DNA from: Demequina maris | GTDB lineage: Bacteria > Actinomycetota > Actinomycetes > Actinomycetales > Demequinaceae | Direction: 5' to 3' | Length of the DNA stretch: 64,000 nucleotides | Assembly: GCF_000971155.1 (NCBI RefSeq) | Contig: NZ_BBLX01000004.1 | Location: 124,001 to 188,000, forward strand | Shown: positions 1-9,314 of the stretch, piece after piece | Layout: each line of letters opens with the position of its first letter | Position numbering within the stretch: the first letter of the stretch is position 1 | Notes under the pieces: generated by a model | Told to the model about the DNA's origin: nothing | What the model saw: only the letters and a program-made list of their open reading frames with translations | Databases searched by the model: none | Position numbers and translations under genes: made by a program

Positions 1-509
1 TCATCTGCTCGACCGCCTCGGGCGTCGAGGAGCTGTCCGACATCGACGACGAGACCGTCGCCTTCGTCGACCCGGGCTCCACCTCGGGCAACTTCATCCC
101 CAAGCTGGTCCTCAAGGAGGCGGGCGTCGACCTCGACAGCCTCAACGAGACCTACGCCGGCGGTCACGACACCGCGGCGATCGCCGTGATGCAGGGCAGC
201 GCGGACTGCGCGGGCGTGGCCTCGCAGCTGTGGGACTACATGGTCGAGGCCGGCGCGCTGGACGAGTCGCTCGTCACCAAGGTCGCGGAGTCCGACCCGA
301 TCCCGATCTCGACCGTCGTGGTGGGCCGCGAGGGCCTGTCCGAGGAGATCTACCAGCAGGTCTCCGCGGTCTTCGTGGGCAGCTCCGACCCGGAGGTCCT
401 CCAGGTCATGGGCGGCGCGACCGAGGTCATCGACCCCGCCGACGCGGATTGGACCATCTTCGAGGACGCCGCCAAGGAGCTGGGCGTGAACCTCGAGGAC
501 GTCGAGTGA
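1..509 (+). CDS. phnD: Phosphonate/phosphite ABC transporter substrate-binding protein, C-terminal part
   Basis: The reading frame is open from base 3 to a TGA at 507-509, so the gene begins before the window. The visible 168 residues carry DPGSTSGN near the start, the phosphate-contacting loop typical of PhnD/PtxB/HtxB binding proteins, followed by the second lobe of a periplasmic-binding-type fold. The protein would capture a phosphonate, phosphite or related anion outside the membrane for PhnCE. The next gene starts inside its stop codon, so the importer genes are translationally coupled. The exact ligand cannot be read from this fragment. Confidence 0.88.
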   Translation, partial: ICSTASGVEELSDIDDETVAFVDPGSTSGNFIPKLVLKEAGVDLDSLNETYAGGHDTAAIAVMQGSADCAGVASQLWDYMVEAGALDESLVTKVAESDPIPISTVVVGREGLSEEIYQQVSAVFVGSSDPEVLQVMGGATEVIDPADADWTIFEDAAKELGVNLEDVE

Positions 510-1291
510 CCGTCCTCGAGGCCGCGGACGTCACCTTCCGCTATCCCGACGGCACCCAGGCGCTCACCGAGGTGAGCGTCGGGGTCCAGCGCGGCGAGAT
601 CGTCGCCGTGCTCGGCCCCTCGGGCGCCGGCAAGTCCACGCTGTTCAAGTGCTTCGCGGGGCTCGAGCGCCCCACCTCGGGCGTCGTCAGGGTCGAGGAC
701 GTCGACCTCGCCGGGCTGCGCGGCCGGGAGCGCCGCCTCGCGCACCACCGCATCGGGCTGGTCTTCCAGGAGTTCCACCTGGTGGGCCGCGCGAGCGTGC
801 TGTCCAACGTGCTCGTCGGGCGCCTCGCGACCGCGAACCCGGTGACGAGCCTCGCGCACTGGATGAGCCGCCGCGACCGCACGCTCGCGGTCGAGCTGCT
901 CACCCGCGTCGGACTCGGCGAGCAGGTGCGCAAGCGCGCCGACTCGCTCTCCGGCGGCCAGCGCCAGCGCGTCGCCCTGGCCCGCGCGCTGTCGCAGCGG
1001 CCCGAGCTGCTCCTGGCGGACGAGCCCGTGGCGAACCTCGACCCGGTGCTCGCCGCCGGCGTGATCGACGACATCGTGCGCATGGTGCGCGAGGAGGGGC
1101 TCACCGCCGTCCTCAACCTGCACGACGTGTCGCTCGCGCGCCGCGTCGCCCAGCGCATCGTCGGGATGCGCGAGGGCCGCGTCGTCTTCGACCTGCCCGT
1201 CGGGGAGGTCACGGACGCGCTGCTCGCCGACCTGTACGCGAACGAGGGCCTCGCGGCGCAGGCCGCGGAGCGAGAGGAGGTGGCGGCATGA
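506..1291 (+). CDS. phnC: Phosphonate/phosphite ABC transporter ATP-binding protein PhnC
   Basis: ABC ATPase of 261 residues that energises the PhnCDE importer. Visible motifs are Walker A GPSGAGKST (residues 37-45), a Q-loop, the signature LSGGQRQR, Walker B LLLADEP and the switch His in NLHDVSLA. I chose the GTG at 506 because it overlaps the phnD stop (GTGA) and gives the usual PhnC length; the open frame runs further upstream only because it shadows phnD. It is coupled to phnE by an ATGA overlap at 1288-1291. Confidence 0.93.
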   Translation: MTVLEAADVTFRYPDGTQALTEVSVGVQRGEIVAVLGPSGAGKSTLFKCFAGLERPTSGVVRVEDVDLAGLRGRERRLAHHRIGLVFQEFHLVGRASVLSNVLVGRLATANPVTSLAHWMSRRDRTLAVELLTRVGLGEQVRKRADSLSGGQRQRVALARALSQRPELLLADEPVANLDPVLAAGVIDDIVRMVREEGLTAVLNLHDVSLARRVAQRIVGMREGRVVFDLPVGEVTDALLADLYANEGLAAQAAEREEVAA

Positions 1292-2145
1292 CCGCGACCA
1301 TCGACAAGGCGCCGGACCCGGCGCCCGAGAAGACGCCGCGGCAGGCGCCCACCCGCCGCGACGAGATCGAGCGCCTCGCGCGCCTGCGCCGCCCCAGCTG
1401 GGGCACCATCGCGGGCGCCGTGGGCGTGGTCGCGCTGCTGGGCTGGTCCTCGACCTCGACGGGCTTCTCGGGCCCGGCGCTCGTCGACGGCCTGCCGCAC
1501 GTGGCGGACTTCGTGGGCCGCATGTTCCCGCCGAACCTCGAGGAGCTGCCGGTCGCGATCGAGCTCATGTTCGAGACGCTCGGCATCGCGATCACCGGCA
1601 CCGTGTTCGGCGTGCTGCTCGCGATCCCGCTGAGCCTCCTGGCCGCGCGGAACATCTTCCCGCAGCCGTGGATCCGCGACACCACCCGCGTGGTCGTCAA
1701 CGTGTTCCGTGCGATCCCCGAGCTCATGTGGGCGCTGCTGTTCGTGTCCGCCGTGGGCCTCGGAGCCTTCGCGGGAACCCTCGCGATCATGGTGGGCACG
1801 GCGTTCGGCGTGGCGCGCCTGTTCGCGGACATCTTCGAGACCGCCGACATGCGGGCCTGGGACGCGGCCGCCGCGACCGGCGCGCGGAAGTCCCAGCGCA
1901 TCGCGTGGGTGCTGCTCCCGCAGCAGCTGCCGACGATGGCGAGCTACACGCTGCTCGTCCTCGACGGCAACGTCCGCGCGGCGTCGCTGCTCGGCCTCGT
2001 CGGCGCCGGCGGCATCGGCATGGAGCTCAACCAGCAGCTGCGGCTGTTCGAGTACGGCTCCGTGATGACCATCGTGCTCGTCGTCCTGGTCGTCGTCATG
2101 ACGCTCGACCTGCTGTCCTCCTACGTCCGGAAGAGGTTCGTATGA
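1288..2145 (+). CDS. phnE: Phosphonate/phosphite ABC transporter permease PhnE
   Basis: Inner-membrane permease of 285 residues with a cytoplasmic N-terminal tail of about 45 residues, then hydrophobic segments. The EAA loop is seen as DAAAATGARKSQRIAWVLLPQQLP. It fits the PhnE family in length and organisation and would pair with PhnC. ATG 1288 overlaps the phnC stop by four bases. The following phosphatase gene in turn overlaps its stop (ATGA at 2142-2145), which puts the phosphatase in the transporter operon. Confidence 0.93.
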   Translation: MTATIDKAPDPAPEKTPRQAPTRRDEIERLARLRRPSWGTIAGAVGVVALLGWSSTSTGFSGPALVDGLPHVADFVGRMFPPNLEELPVAIELMFETLGIAITGTVFGVLLAIPLSLLAARNIFPQPWIRDTTRVVVNVFRAIPELMWALLFVSAVGLGAFAGTLAIMVGTAFGVARLFADIFETADMRAWDAAAATGARKSQRIAWVLLPQQLPTMASYTLLVLDGNVRAASLLGLVGAGGIGMELNQQLRLFEYGSVMTIVLVVLVVVMTLDLLSSYVRKRFV

Positions 2146-2855
2146 CCACCGAGATCCTGCCCGTGCTCGCCAACGCCCGCGACCTTGCGGGCGCCGCACC
2201 CGGCCTGCGCGCCGGCGCGGTGTTCCGCTCCGACGCGCCCCTCGCGGGGGACGATGCGCCCGAGGGCCTCGCGCCCTGGCCGCCCGCCGCGGTGGTCGAC
2301 CTGCGCGACGCCCGCGAGTTCGACGGCTCGCACCCGTTCGCGGACTCCGCGACCATCCACGCGATCCCGGTGCTCGGCGACGCCGTGTTCGATCCGTCGA
2401 TGATGAAGAGGTCCCTCGTCGACCTGTACCGCGACATGGTCGTCGGCGCCCCCGCCCGGGCGATCGTCCGCGCCGTGGTCGCGATCGCCGGCGAGCCCGG
2501 CCCCGTCCTGGTGCACTGCACCGCGGGCAAGGACCGCACCGGGGTGTCGGTGGCGCTCACGCTGGCGCTCGTCGGCGTCGACCGCGAGGCCATCGTGGCG
2601 GACTACGTGGCCACGCACGCGAACATGCGCGGTGTGATGGCGCGGTCGCGGAGCTCGTGGAGCGGCGAGATGCCGCCGCTGCCCGAGGGGGTCGATCTCG
2701 AGGAGATGATGCGCGAGATGACAAGCGCGCCCGCCGCCGCCATCGAGGCGGTGCTCGACGCATGGGCGGCCGCCGGCGGGGCCGAGGCATGGTTCCTCGC
2801 GCACGGCGGCACCACGGCCGACGTCGAGGCGCTGCGCGAGCGGCTGCTCGGCTGA
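2142..2855 (+). CDS. Tyrosine-protein-phosphatase-like protein (first of a tandem pair)
   Basis: A 237-residue protein with the cysteine phosphatase P-loop HCTAGKDRTG at residues 125-134 (nucleophile Cys126, Arg132) and an upstream general-acid candidate region around VVDLRD. This is the Y_phosphatase3 / MptpB-like family, which includes tyrosine and lipid phosphatases. Its ATG overlaps the phnE stop, so it is co-transcribed with the importer. The substrate is unknown; the context suggests releasing phosphate from an imported or cell-surface-derived ester, but that is inference. A strong hairpin follows at 2861-2895. A paralogue lies immediately downstream. Confidence 0.82.
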   Translation: MTTEILPVLANARDLAGAAPGLRAGAVFRSDAPLAGDDAPEGLAPWPPAAVVDLRDAREFDGSHPFADSATIHAIPVLGDAVFDPSMMKRSLVDLYRDMVVGAPARAIVRAVVAIAGEPGPVLVHCTAGKDRTGVSVALTLALVGVDREAIVADYVATHANMRGVMARSRSSWSGEMPPLPEGVDLEEMMREMTSAPAAAIEAVLDAWAAAGGAEAWFLAHGGTTADVEALRERLLG

Positions 2856-2860
2856 GCCCC

Positions 2861-2895
2861 GGGTCGGGCGCGCTCCGGGGGTGCGCGCCCGACCC
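2861..2895 (+). terminator. GC-rich hairpin after the phn/phosphatase operon
   Basis: A perfect 13-bp stem (2861-2873 with 2883-2895) with a 9-base loop starts six bases after the phosphatase stop. There is no clear T tract, as is common in high-GC actinobacteria. It separates the two paralogous phosphatases into different transcription units. Confidence 0.6.
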
Positions 2896-3040
2896 CGTCC
2901 CGATGCCCCGTCGCGCCCCGTGCCCGCCGGGGCATCGTCGCGCCCCGGGGACGAGGACGGGACCACGGCACCTGGGATGCCGTGTGCCCGAGGTGGTAGG
3001 TATGGAGGCGACACCCGACCCTCTCGCGCCCGGAGCCGCC

Positions 3041-3742
3041 ATGACCATCGAGACCCTGCCCGTGCTCGCCAACGCCCGCGACATCGCGGCGGCGTGGCCG
3101 GGCCTGCGCGGCGGGGTCGCCTTCCGGTCCGACGCGCCGTTCGCGGGGGACGACGCGCCCGCGGGCCTGGCGCCGTGGCCGCCCGCCACCGTCGTGGACC
3201 TCCGCGACGTCGACGAGGCCCATGCGCTCCACCCGCTCGCGGCCGCGGCGAGCATCCGGTCGATCCCCCTGCTGGCCGAGGCGGGGCTGGGCGCCGCCGC
3301 GCCCGGGTCCGAGCTCGTGAGCCTCTACCGGGCGATGACCACCGGCCCGGCCGGCCGCGCGCTCGCGAGCGTCGCCGTCGCGGTGGGGACCGCGCCCGGG
3401 CCGGTGCTGGTGCACTGCTCGGCGGGCAAGGACCGCACGGGCGTGTCGGTGGCGCTGGTCCTCAGCCTCGTGGGCGCGCCGCGCGAGCGCATCGTCGCGG
3501 ACTACGTCGCGACGGCGGCGAACATGCAGGGCGTGATCGCGCGGATCAGCGCCGGCTGGGCGGGCGGAGGCCACGGCGTGGACCTGTCCCGCATCCCCGC
3601 CGAGATGCTCACGGCGCCCGCCGCCGCGATCGAGTCCGTGCTCGACGCGTGGACCGCCGCCGGGGGAGCCGAGCCCTGGTTCCTCGCCCACGGCGGCACG
3701 CCCGCGGACCTCGACGCGCTGAGGGAGCGGCTGCTCGGCTGA
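3041..3742 (+). CDS. Tyrosine-protein-phosphatase-like protein (second of a tandem pair)
   Basis: A 233-residue paralogue of the preceding gene; the two align along their whole length, with nearly identical N-termini (VLANARD), the P-loop HCSAGKDRTG and the C-terminal GGAExWFLAHGGT...ALRERLLG. The middle (residues 60-105) diverges most, so substrate choice may differ. ATG 3041 has GGAG five bases upstream; an in-frame ATG at 3002 would add 13 residues. A TAGGTA at 2997-3002 could be a -10 for an independent promoter after the 2861-2895 hairpin. Function beyond phosphatase fold is inference. Confidence 0.8.
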   Translation: MTIETLPVLANARDIAAAWPGLRGGVAFRSDAPFAGDDAPAGLAPWPPATVVDLRDVDEAHALHPLAAAASIRSIPLLAEAGLGAAAPGSELVSLYRAMTTGPAGRALASVAVAVGTAPGPVLVHCSAGKDRTGVSVALVLSLVGAPRERIVADYVATAANMQGVIARISAGWAGGGHGVDLSRIPAEMLTAPAAAIESVLDAWTAAGGAEPWFLAHGGTPADLDALRERLLG

Positions 3743-3765
3743 ACGCGCCCGCGAGCACGCGAGCA

Positions 3766-3864
3766 CCTCTCCACACGGATTCTGCAACTGTCCACCTGGC
3801 ACCAGGGAAGACGTGCGGAACTTGCATCGAATCGACCGGAAGCGAGCGCCATCGTGTGGAGAGG
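3766..3864. other. Nested inverted repeats between convergent genes; possible structured RNA or bidirectional terminator
   Basis: A perfect 12-bp outer stem (CCTCTCCACACG at 3766-3777 with CGTGTGGAGAGG at 3853-3864) encloses an inner stem (GATTC TGCAA at 3778-3787 with TTGCA TC GAATC at 3822-3833, two bases bulged) and an apical CCTGG-CA-CCAGG hairpin (3795-3806). The segment is visibly less GC-rich than its surroundings. It fills the gap between the second phosphatase and the end of hutI. I recognise no RNA family. Confidence 0.5.
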
Positions 3865-3875
3865 CGCATGCGTAG

Positions 3876-5060
3876 CTAGGACGCGCGCGGCTCCCAGGTC
3901 CGGGTCGCGACGCCGTCCCGCCACACCCGCGTCACCAGCGGCACGCCGGGCCGGTAGGCGAGGTGGACCGGATCCGGTGCGTCCAGCAGAGCGAGGTCGG
4001 CGCGGGCATCCACGGCGACGCGGCCCACGTCGGTGCGGCGCAGCGCCTGCGCCCCGCCGCGCGTCGCCGCACGGATCGCCTCCGCCGGCGTCATCCCCAT
4101 GTCGCGCACGGCGAGCGCGATGCAGAACGGCATCGACGTCGTGAACGAGGACCCGGGGTTGCAGTCCGAGGCGATCGCCCAGGTCGCGCCCGCGTCGCGC
4201 AGCCGCTCGATGCGCGGGTACGGCTGGCGCGTCGAGAACTCGGCGCCGGGAACGAACGTCGCGACCGTGTCCGATCCCGCCAACGCCTCCACGTCCTCGT
4301 CGGACAGGAACGTGCAGTGGTCGATGCTCGCGGCGCCGAGCTCGACGCCCAGCGCGGCGGCCCCGGACATCGTCAGCTGGTTCGCGTGCAGGCGCAGCTC
4401 GAGGCCCGCCTCGCGGCCCGCGGTCAGGATGCGCCGCGTCTCCTCGACGTCGAAGGCGCCCTCCTCGCAGAACACGTCGATCCAGCGCGCGAGCGGCCCG
4501 GCCGCGGCGAGCATGTCGCCCGCGACGAGGTCCACGTAGTCGCCGCGGCGGTCGCGCATCTCCGGGGCGACCACGTGCGCGCCCAGGAAGGTCGTCTCCT
4601 CGGTGAAGCGGGACGCGACCTCGAGCAGGCGGCGCTCGGTCGCCACGTCGAGGCCGTAGCCGCTCTTGATCTCCGCGGTGGTGGTGCCCTGGCGGAGCGC
4701 CTCCTCGAGCAGGTGCCGGGTGCGTTCCGCGAGCTCCTCGGTCGAGGCCTCGCGCGTCGCCGCCACCGTCGAGCGGATGCCGCCGGCCGTGTACGGCGCG
4801 CCCGACATGCGGGCGTCGAACTCCGCGGACCGGTCCCCGCCGAACACCGTGTGCGTGTGCGAGTCCACGAAGCCGGGGATGACGGCCGCGCCGCCGGCGT
4901 CGAAGGTCGCATCGGCAGCGGGTGCGTGCGCGGTGGGACCCACCCACGCGATCCGTCCGTCCTCGATCACGACCGCGGCGTCGCGGCGGAGGCCCATGAG
5001 GCCCTCGCCGTCCTCCATGGTGGCGAGGACGCCGATGTTGACGATGGCCTCGCTAGGCAT
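3876..5060 (-). CDS. hutI: Imidazolonepropionase
   Basis: A 394-residue amidohydrolase that opens 4-imidazolone-5-propionate to N-formimino-L-glutamate, the third step of histidine degradation. The metal-binding DSHTH sits at residues 66-70 after a small beta domain; IKSGYGLD, the later HANQ and ASDCNPGSS motifs match HutI. ATG at 5060 overlaps the end of hutF by eight bases, making it the last gene of a hutH-hutU-M20-hutF-hutI run. Length and motifs are typical, with nothing missing. Confidence 0.94.
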   Translation of the reverse strand: MPSEAIVNIGVLATMEDGEGLMGLRRDAAVVIEDGRIAWVGPTAHAPAADATFDAGGAAVIPGFVDSHTHTVFGGDRSAEFDARMSGAPYTAGGIRSTVAATREASTEELAERTRHLLEEALRQGTTTAEIKSGYGLDVATERRLLEVASRFTEETTFLGAHVVAPEMRDRRGDYVDLVAGDMLAAAGPLARWIDVFCEEGAFDVEETRRILTAGREAGLELRLHANQLTMSGAAALGVELGAASIDHCTFLSDEDVEALAGSDTVATFVPGAEFSTRQPYPRIERLRDAGATWAIASDCNPGSSFTTSMPFCIALAVRDMGMTPAEAIRAATRGGAQALRRTDVGRVAVDARADLALLDAPDPVHLAYRPGVPLVTRVWRDGVATRTWEPRAS

Positions 5061-6369
5061 GGGCGGGCTCCGTTCGCGGGTAGGACTCCGCCGCGAGGCG
5101 GCGCAGGTCGGACGATGCGCGGTGGACGCCGCGCACGACGGTGCCGAGGACGTCGGCGGACGATGCGGTGAGGACCAGCTCGGACGCGTCCGAGCCGACC
5201 GTGCGCGGGGAGGCGGCGTCGAGGACGACGAGGTCGAGGGGGTGGCCGACCTCGAGGCGCTGCGCCGGCGCGTCGGTCGGCGCGACCGACGTGTGGCCGT
5301 CGGCCGTGCCGGCACGCCACAGGTCCGCGGGCGACAGCACGCCGCGACGATGCGACGCGAGCCGTGCCCCGCCCTCGAGGCGGCGCAGCTCGTCGAAGGG
5401 GTCGATCACGACGTTCTGGTCGGAGCCCACCGTGAGGCGCGCGCCCGCGTCGCGCAGCGCCTCGCTGTGGCCCAGGCCGTCGCCGAGGTCCGCCTCGGTG
5501 GTCGGGCACATCGACACCGAGACCCGGGCCGCGCCGAGCGTCGCGATGTCGCCCTCGGTGAGATGGGTCGCGTGCACCACCGTGGTGCGCGCGTCGAGGA
5601 CGCCGGCCCGGTCGAGCAGCCCGGTGGGGGTGAGCTCCGTCTCGGCGAGGCACTCCTCGTTCTCGCGGGTCTGCTCGGACAGGTGGAGGTGCAGCGGGAC
5701 CTCGTGGGGGAGGCCCGCGACCATGTACGCGAGGTGGTCGGGATCGACGGCGCGCACCGAGTGGATCGCGGCGCCTAGCGTGACCTCCGGGTGGGAGGCG
5801 CGCAGGGCATCGTCCAGCGCGTGCCAGCGCGCGTGCCACCGCTCGAGGCTGCCGTCTGAGAAGCGCCGCTGCGCGCCCTCGAGCGCGCGGCCGAAGCCGC
5901 CGCGCAGGTAGACCGTGTCGAGCAGCGTGAGCCGGATCCCCGCCTCGGCGGCCGCGTCGGCGAGCGCGAGCTCCATGTCGTGGCCCGCGTACGGCGTGCC
6001 GTCGGGACGGTGGTGGAGGTAGTGGAACTCGCCCACCGCGGAGTAGCCGGCGGCGACCATCTCCGCGTACACGGAGGTCGCGGCGGCACGCAGGCCGTCC
6101 GGGTCGAGCGTGCCGGCGACGCCGTACATGACGTCGCGCCAGCGCCAGAAGTCGCCGCCGCCGCCGTTGGTGCGGCCGCGCAGCAGCCGGTGGAACGCGT
6201 GGCTGTGCGTGTTGGCGAAGGCGGGCGCCGCGACGTCGACGACGAGGTCCGCCGGGGCCCCCGCCCCGGCCGGCCCGATCGCGGTCACGACCCCCGCATC
6301 GTCCAGCTCGACCAGGACGTCGGCGCGCACCTCGTCGGGCAGGACGAGGCGGTCGCAGGCGATCCTCAC
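5053..6369 (-). CDS. hutF: Formimidoylglutamate deiminase
   Basis: A 438-residue amidohydrolase that converts N-formimino-L-glutamate to N-formyl-L-glutamate and ammonia, the entry to the five-step (HutF/HutG) histidine branch. NTHSHAFHR at residues 53-61 and FHYLHH, HLHLSEQ, HATHL and GSDQN give the usual metal and substrate ligands. GTG 6369 is chosen because it overlaps the stop of the upstream M20 gene (GTGA). Its presence implies that an N-formylglutamate deformylase is needed; no HutG is seen in the window. Confidence 0.93.
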   Translation of the reverse strand: MRIACDRLVLPDEVRADVLVELDDAGVVTAIGPAGAGAPADLVVDVAAPAFANTHSHAFHRLLRGRTNGGGGDFWRWRDVMYGVAGTLDPDGLRAAATSVYAEMVAAGYSAVGEFHYLHHRPDGTPYAGHDMELALADAAAEAGIRLTLLDTVYLRGGFGRALEGAQRRFSDGSLERWHARWHALDDALRASHPEVTLGAAIHSVRAVDPDHLAYMVAGLPHEVPLHLHLSEQTRENEECLAETELTPTGLLDRAGVLDARTTVVHATHLTEGDIATLGAARVSVSMCPTTEADLGDGLGHSEALRDAGARLTVGSDQNVVIDPFDELRRLEGGARLASHRRGVLSPADLWRAGTADGHTSVAPTDAPAQRLEVGHPLDLVVLDAASPRTVGSDASELVLTASSADVLGTVVRGVHRASSDLRRLAAESYPRTEPAHA

Positions 6370-7616
6370 GTGAGGGCCCGCAGCGCGTCGGTGAGGGCGT
6401 CGACGCCCGCGCGGATGTCCTCGTCCGACGCGCCTTCGAGGGGCGAGTGCGAGACGCCGTCGGGGTTGCGGACGAACAGCATCGCGGTGGGCAGGTGCGC
6501 GGCGAGGATGCCGGCGTCGTGGCCCGCGCCCGTGGGGATCCGGGGCACGACGCCGAACGCGGGCGCGAGCGCCGCGCCGATGCGGTCGGTGAGGGCGTCG
6601 TCGAACTCGACGCGCGTGCTGAACGACTCCTCGGAGACGGAGACCCGGCAGCCCTCGGCCGCGCTCGCCCCCTCGACGTCCGCGACGACGCGGGCCACCA
6701 GGTCCCTCACCTCCTCGTCGTGCTCCGCACGCGCGTCGAGCCACAGGTGCACCTCGGACGCGATCGCGTTGGACCCGCCGGGGACGACCTGGACCTTGCC
6801 CACCGTGGCGCGGGCGCGCGCGGCGGGGTCGGTCTCGACGGCGCGCGCACGCGCCGCCTGGACCGCGGCGGCCGCGACCAGCATCGGGTCGTGGCGCGAG
6901 ACCAGCTCGGTGGCGCCCGCGTGGTCGCCGCGGCCCGTGACGGTGATCCGCCAGCGCCCGTGCGCGAGGATGCTGGTCGCGAGGCCGACGGGGTGGCCGA
7001 GCGGCGCGAGCTGGCAGCCCTGCTCGACGTGGAGCTCCAGGTAGAGCGCCAGGTCCGCGAGGCGGTCGGGATCGTGGCCGATGAGGGCCGGGTCGTAGCC
7101 GCCGTCCTCGAGGACCTGGGCGCACGTGGCGCCGCCGGCGTCGGTGAGCGCGCGCACGCGGTCCGTGTCGATCTCGCCCGCGAGGAGCTGCGAGCCCAGG
7201 CACGGGACGCCGAAGCGGGCGCCCTCCTCCTCGGCGAAGCTCGCGACCCTGATCGGGTGCGCCGGGGAGTGGCCCTCGGCCATCAGCCGCGACACGGCGG
7301 CGAGGCCCGAGACCACGCCGAGCGGGCCGTCGAGCGGGCCGCCGCCGGGCACCGAGTCGAGGTGGGAGCCGGTCGCGACGGCCTTGCCCGTGGCGCCCTC
7401 AGCGCGCCACGTGGCCCACAGGTTGGCGTTGCGGTCGGCCTCCACCTCGAGGCCCATCGCGGTCGCGGTGCGGACGAACCACGCGCGCATGTCGCGGTCG
7501 GCGTCGTCGAGCAGGTGACGCGACCAGCCGCCGCGCACCGGGTCCGCCCCGACGGGGGCGAGCTCGGCGAGCGCGGCGACCGCGTCGAGCACGGCAGGGG
7601 CGGCGACGTCGGCCAT
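6366..7616 (-). CDS. M20-family amidohydrolase (allantoate amidohydrolase/hydantoinase-like) inside the hut operon
   Basis: A 416-residue Zn-dependent M20 enzyme of the AllC / N-carbamoyl-amino-acid hydrolase group. Motifs: ATGSHLDSVPGGGPLDG (metal ligands), FAEEEGARF, LHVEQG, a central dimerisation domain, and GAGHDAG...SHSPLE near the C-terminus. It overlaps hutU by one base and hutF by four. Its place between HutU and HutF, with no HutG present, suggests it hydrolyses N-formyl- or N-formimino-L-glutamate rather than allantoate. A separate AllC-like gene sits in the ureide operon at 26142-27434. The family call is firm; the substrate is inference. Confidence 0.85.
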   Translation of the reverse strand: MADVAAPAVLDAVAALAELAPVGADPVRGGWSRHLLDDADRDMRAWFVRTATAMGLEVEADRNANLWATWRAEGATGKAVATGSHLDSVPGGGPLDGPLGVVSGLAAVSRLMAEGHSPAHPIRVASFAEEEGARFGVPCLGSQLLAGEIDTDRVRALTDAGGATCAQVLEDGGYDPALIGHDPDRLADLALYLELHVEQGCQLAPLGHPVGLATSILAHGRWRITVTGRGDHAGATELVSRHDPMLVAAAAVQAARARAVETDPAARARATVGKVQVVPGGSNAIASEVHLWLDARAEHDEEVRDLVARVVADVEGASAAEGCRVSVSEESFSTRVEFDDALTDRIGAALAPAFGVVPRIPTGAGHDAGILAAHLPTAMLFVRNPDGVSHSPLEGASDEDIRAGVDALTDALRALT

Positions 7617-9304
7617 CAGGCGTCCAGCATCGGGACGTGGAGGCCGCGCTCGCGCGCGACGTCCTTCGCGTGCTGGTAGCCCGCGTCGACGTGGCGCATC
7701 ACGCCGGTGCCCGGGTCGTTGACGAGCACGCGTGCGATCTTCTCCGCCGCGAGGTCGGTGCCGTCCGCGACGATCACCTGGCCCGCGTGGATCGAGCGGC
7801 CGATGCCGACGCCGCCGCCGTGGTGCAGCGACACCCAGGTCGCGCCCGACGCGGTGTTGAGCAGCGCGTTGAGCAGCGGCCAGTCGGCGATCGCGTCCGA
7901 GCCGTCCTTCATCGCCTCGGTCTCGCGGTACGGCGAGGCCACCGAGCCCGAGTCGAGGTGGTCGCGGCCGATCACGATCGGCGCCGACAGCTCGCCGGAC
8001 GCGACCATCGCGTTGAACTTGAGACCCGCGAGGTGACGCTCCTGGTAGCCGAGCCAGCAGATGCGCGCGGGCAGGCCCTCGAAGTGGACCTTCTCGCCCG
8101 CGGCGGTGAGCCAGCGGTGCAGCGACTCGTGCTCGGGGAACAGCTCCATGAGGGCGCGGTCCGTCTTGGCGATGTCCTCCGGGTCGCCCGACAGCGCGGC
8201 CCAGCGGAACGGGCCACGGCCCTCCTCGAACTGCGGGCGGATGTATGCCGGCACGAAGCCGGGGAAGGCGAACGCGCGGTCGTAGCCGCCCAGCTCCGCC
8301 TCCGCGCGGATCGAGTTGCCGTAGTCGAACACGTCGGCGCCGGCGTCCATGAAGCCCACCATGGCCTCGACGTGCGCCGCCATCGCGGCGCGGGCGTCGC
8401 GCGTGAAGCCCTCCGGGTCGGCCTCGGCGCGGGCGTGCCACTCCTCGACCGTGTAGCCGATCGGCAGGTAGGACAGCGGGTCGTGGGCCGAGGTCTGGTC
8501 GGTGACCAGGTCGATCGGCACCCCGCGGCGCAGCAGCTCGGGGACGACCTCGGCCGCGTTGCCGACGACGCCGACGGACAGCGCGCGGCCCTCGTCCTTC
8601 GCGGCGACCGCCCGGGCCACCGCATCGTCCAGGTCCGCGGCGACCACGTCGAGGTAGCCGTGCGCGACGCGGCGCTCGAGGCGCGAGGCGTCGACGTCGA
8701 CGATGAGGCACGCGCCCTCGTTGAGGGTGACGGCCAGCGGCTGCGCGCCGCCCATGCCGCCGGCGCCGCCGGTCAGAGTCAGGGTGCCCCGCAGCGAGGC
8801 GGTGCGCGGGTCGCGGCCCTCGCGCTCGGCGCGCTGGCGCGCGGCGGCGGCGAAGGTCTCGTAGGTGCCCTGGAGGATGCCCTGCGTGCCGATGTAGATC
8901 CACGAGCCCGCGGTCATCTGGCCGTACATGGTGAGGCCCTGCGCCTCGAGGCGGCGGAACTCGGGCCACGTCGCCCAGTCGCCCACGAGGTTGGAGTTCG
9001 CGATGAGCACGCGGGGCGCCCACTCGTGGGTGCGGAACACGCCGACGGGCTTGCCGGACTGCACGAGCAGGGTCTCGTCGTCCTCGAGCTCCGTGAGCGT
9101 CGCGACGATCGCGTCGTACGCCTCCCAGCTGCGGGCGGCGCGGCCGGTGCCGCCGTAGACCACGAGGTCCTCGGGGCGCTCGGCGACCTCGGGATCGAGG
9201 TTGTTCATAAGCATGCGCATCGGCGCCTCGGTCTGCCAGGACTTCGCGGTGAGCGCGGTGCCGCGGGCGGCGCGGACGGTGCGGGTGGTGTCGGTGGTCG
9301 TCAT
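7616..9304 (-). CDS. hutU: Urocanate hydratase
   Basis: A 562-residue urocanase that hydrates urocanate to 4-imidazolone-5-propionate using tightly bound NAD+. Visible family segments are [64 protein letters not shown] and the catalytic-Cys region [19 protein letters not shown]. The start ATG at 9304 has AAGGAG correctly spaced upstream. It lies ten bases after hutH and overlaps the next gene by one base, so it is co-transcribed. Confidence 0.97.
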   Translation of the reverse strand: MTTTDTTRTVRAARGTALTAKSWQTEAPMRMLMNNLDPEVAERPEDLVVYGGTGRAARSWEAYDAIVATLTELEDDETLLVQSGKPVGVFRTHEWAPRVLIANSNLVGDWATWPEFRRLEAQGLTMYGQMTAGSWIYIGTQGILQGTYETFAAAARQRAEREGRDPRTASLRGTLTLTGGAGGMGGAQPLAVTLNEGACLIVDVDASRLERRVAHGYLDVVAADLDDAVARAVAAKDEGRALSVGVVGNAAEVVPELLRRGVPIDLVTDQTSAHDPLSYLPIGYTVEEWHARAEADPEGFTRDARAAMAAHVEAMVGFMDAGADVFDYGNSIRAEAELGGYDRAFAFPGFVPAYIRPQFEEGRGPFRWAALSGDPEDIAKTDRALMELFPEHESLHRWLTAAGEKVHFEGLPARICWLGYQERHLAGLKFNAMVASGELSAPIVIGRDHLDSGSVASPYRETEAMKDGSDAIADWPLLNALLNTASGATWVSLHHGGGVGIGRSIHAGQVIVADGTDLAAEKIARVLVNDPGTGVMRHVDAGYQHAKDVARERGLHVPMLDA

Positions 9305-9314
9305 GGGGTGCTCC

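Noticed and set aside
541..2199. 552-codon open frame on the minus strand across phnC and phnE
   Set aside because: Arg/Gly/Ala-rich low-complexity translation, opposite to clear family members; a high-GC shadow. Many similar frames across the window were dropped for the same reason.
3766..3864. Integron attC site
   Set aside because: Arms lack the RYYYAAC/GTTRRRY core ends and no integrase or cassette array is present.
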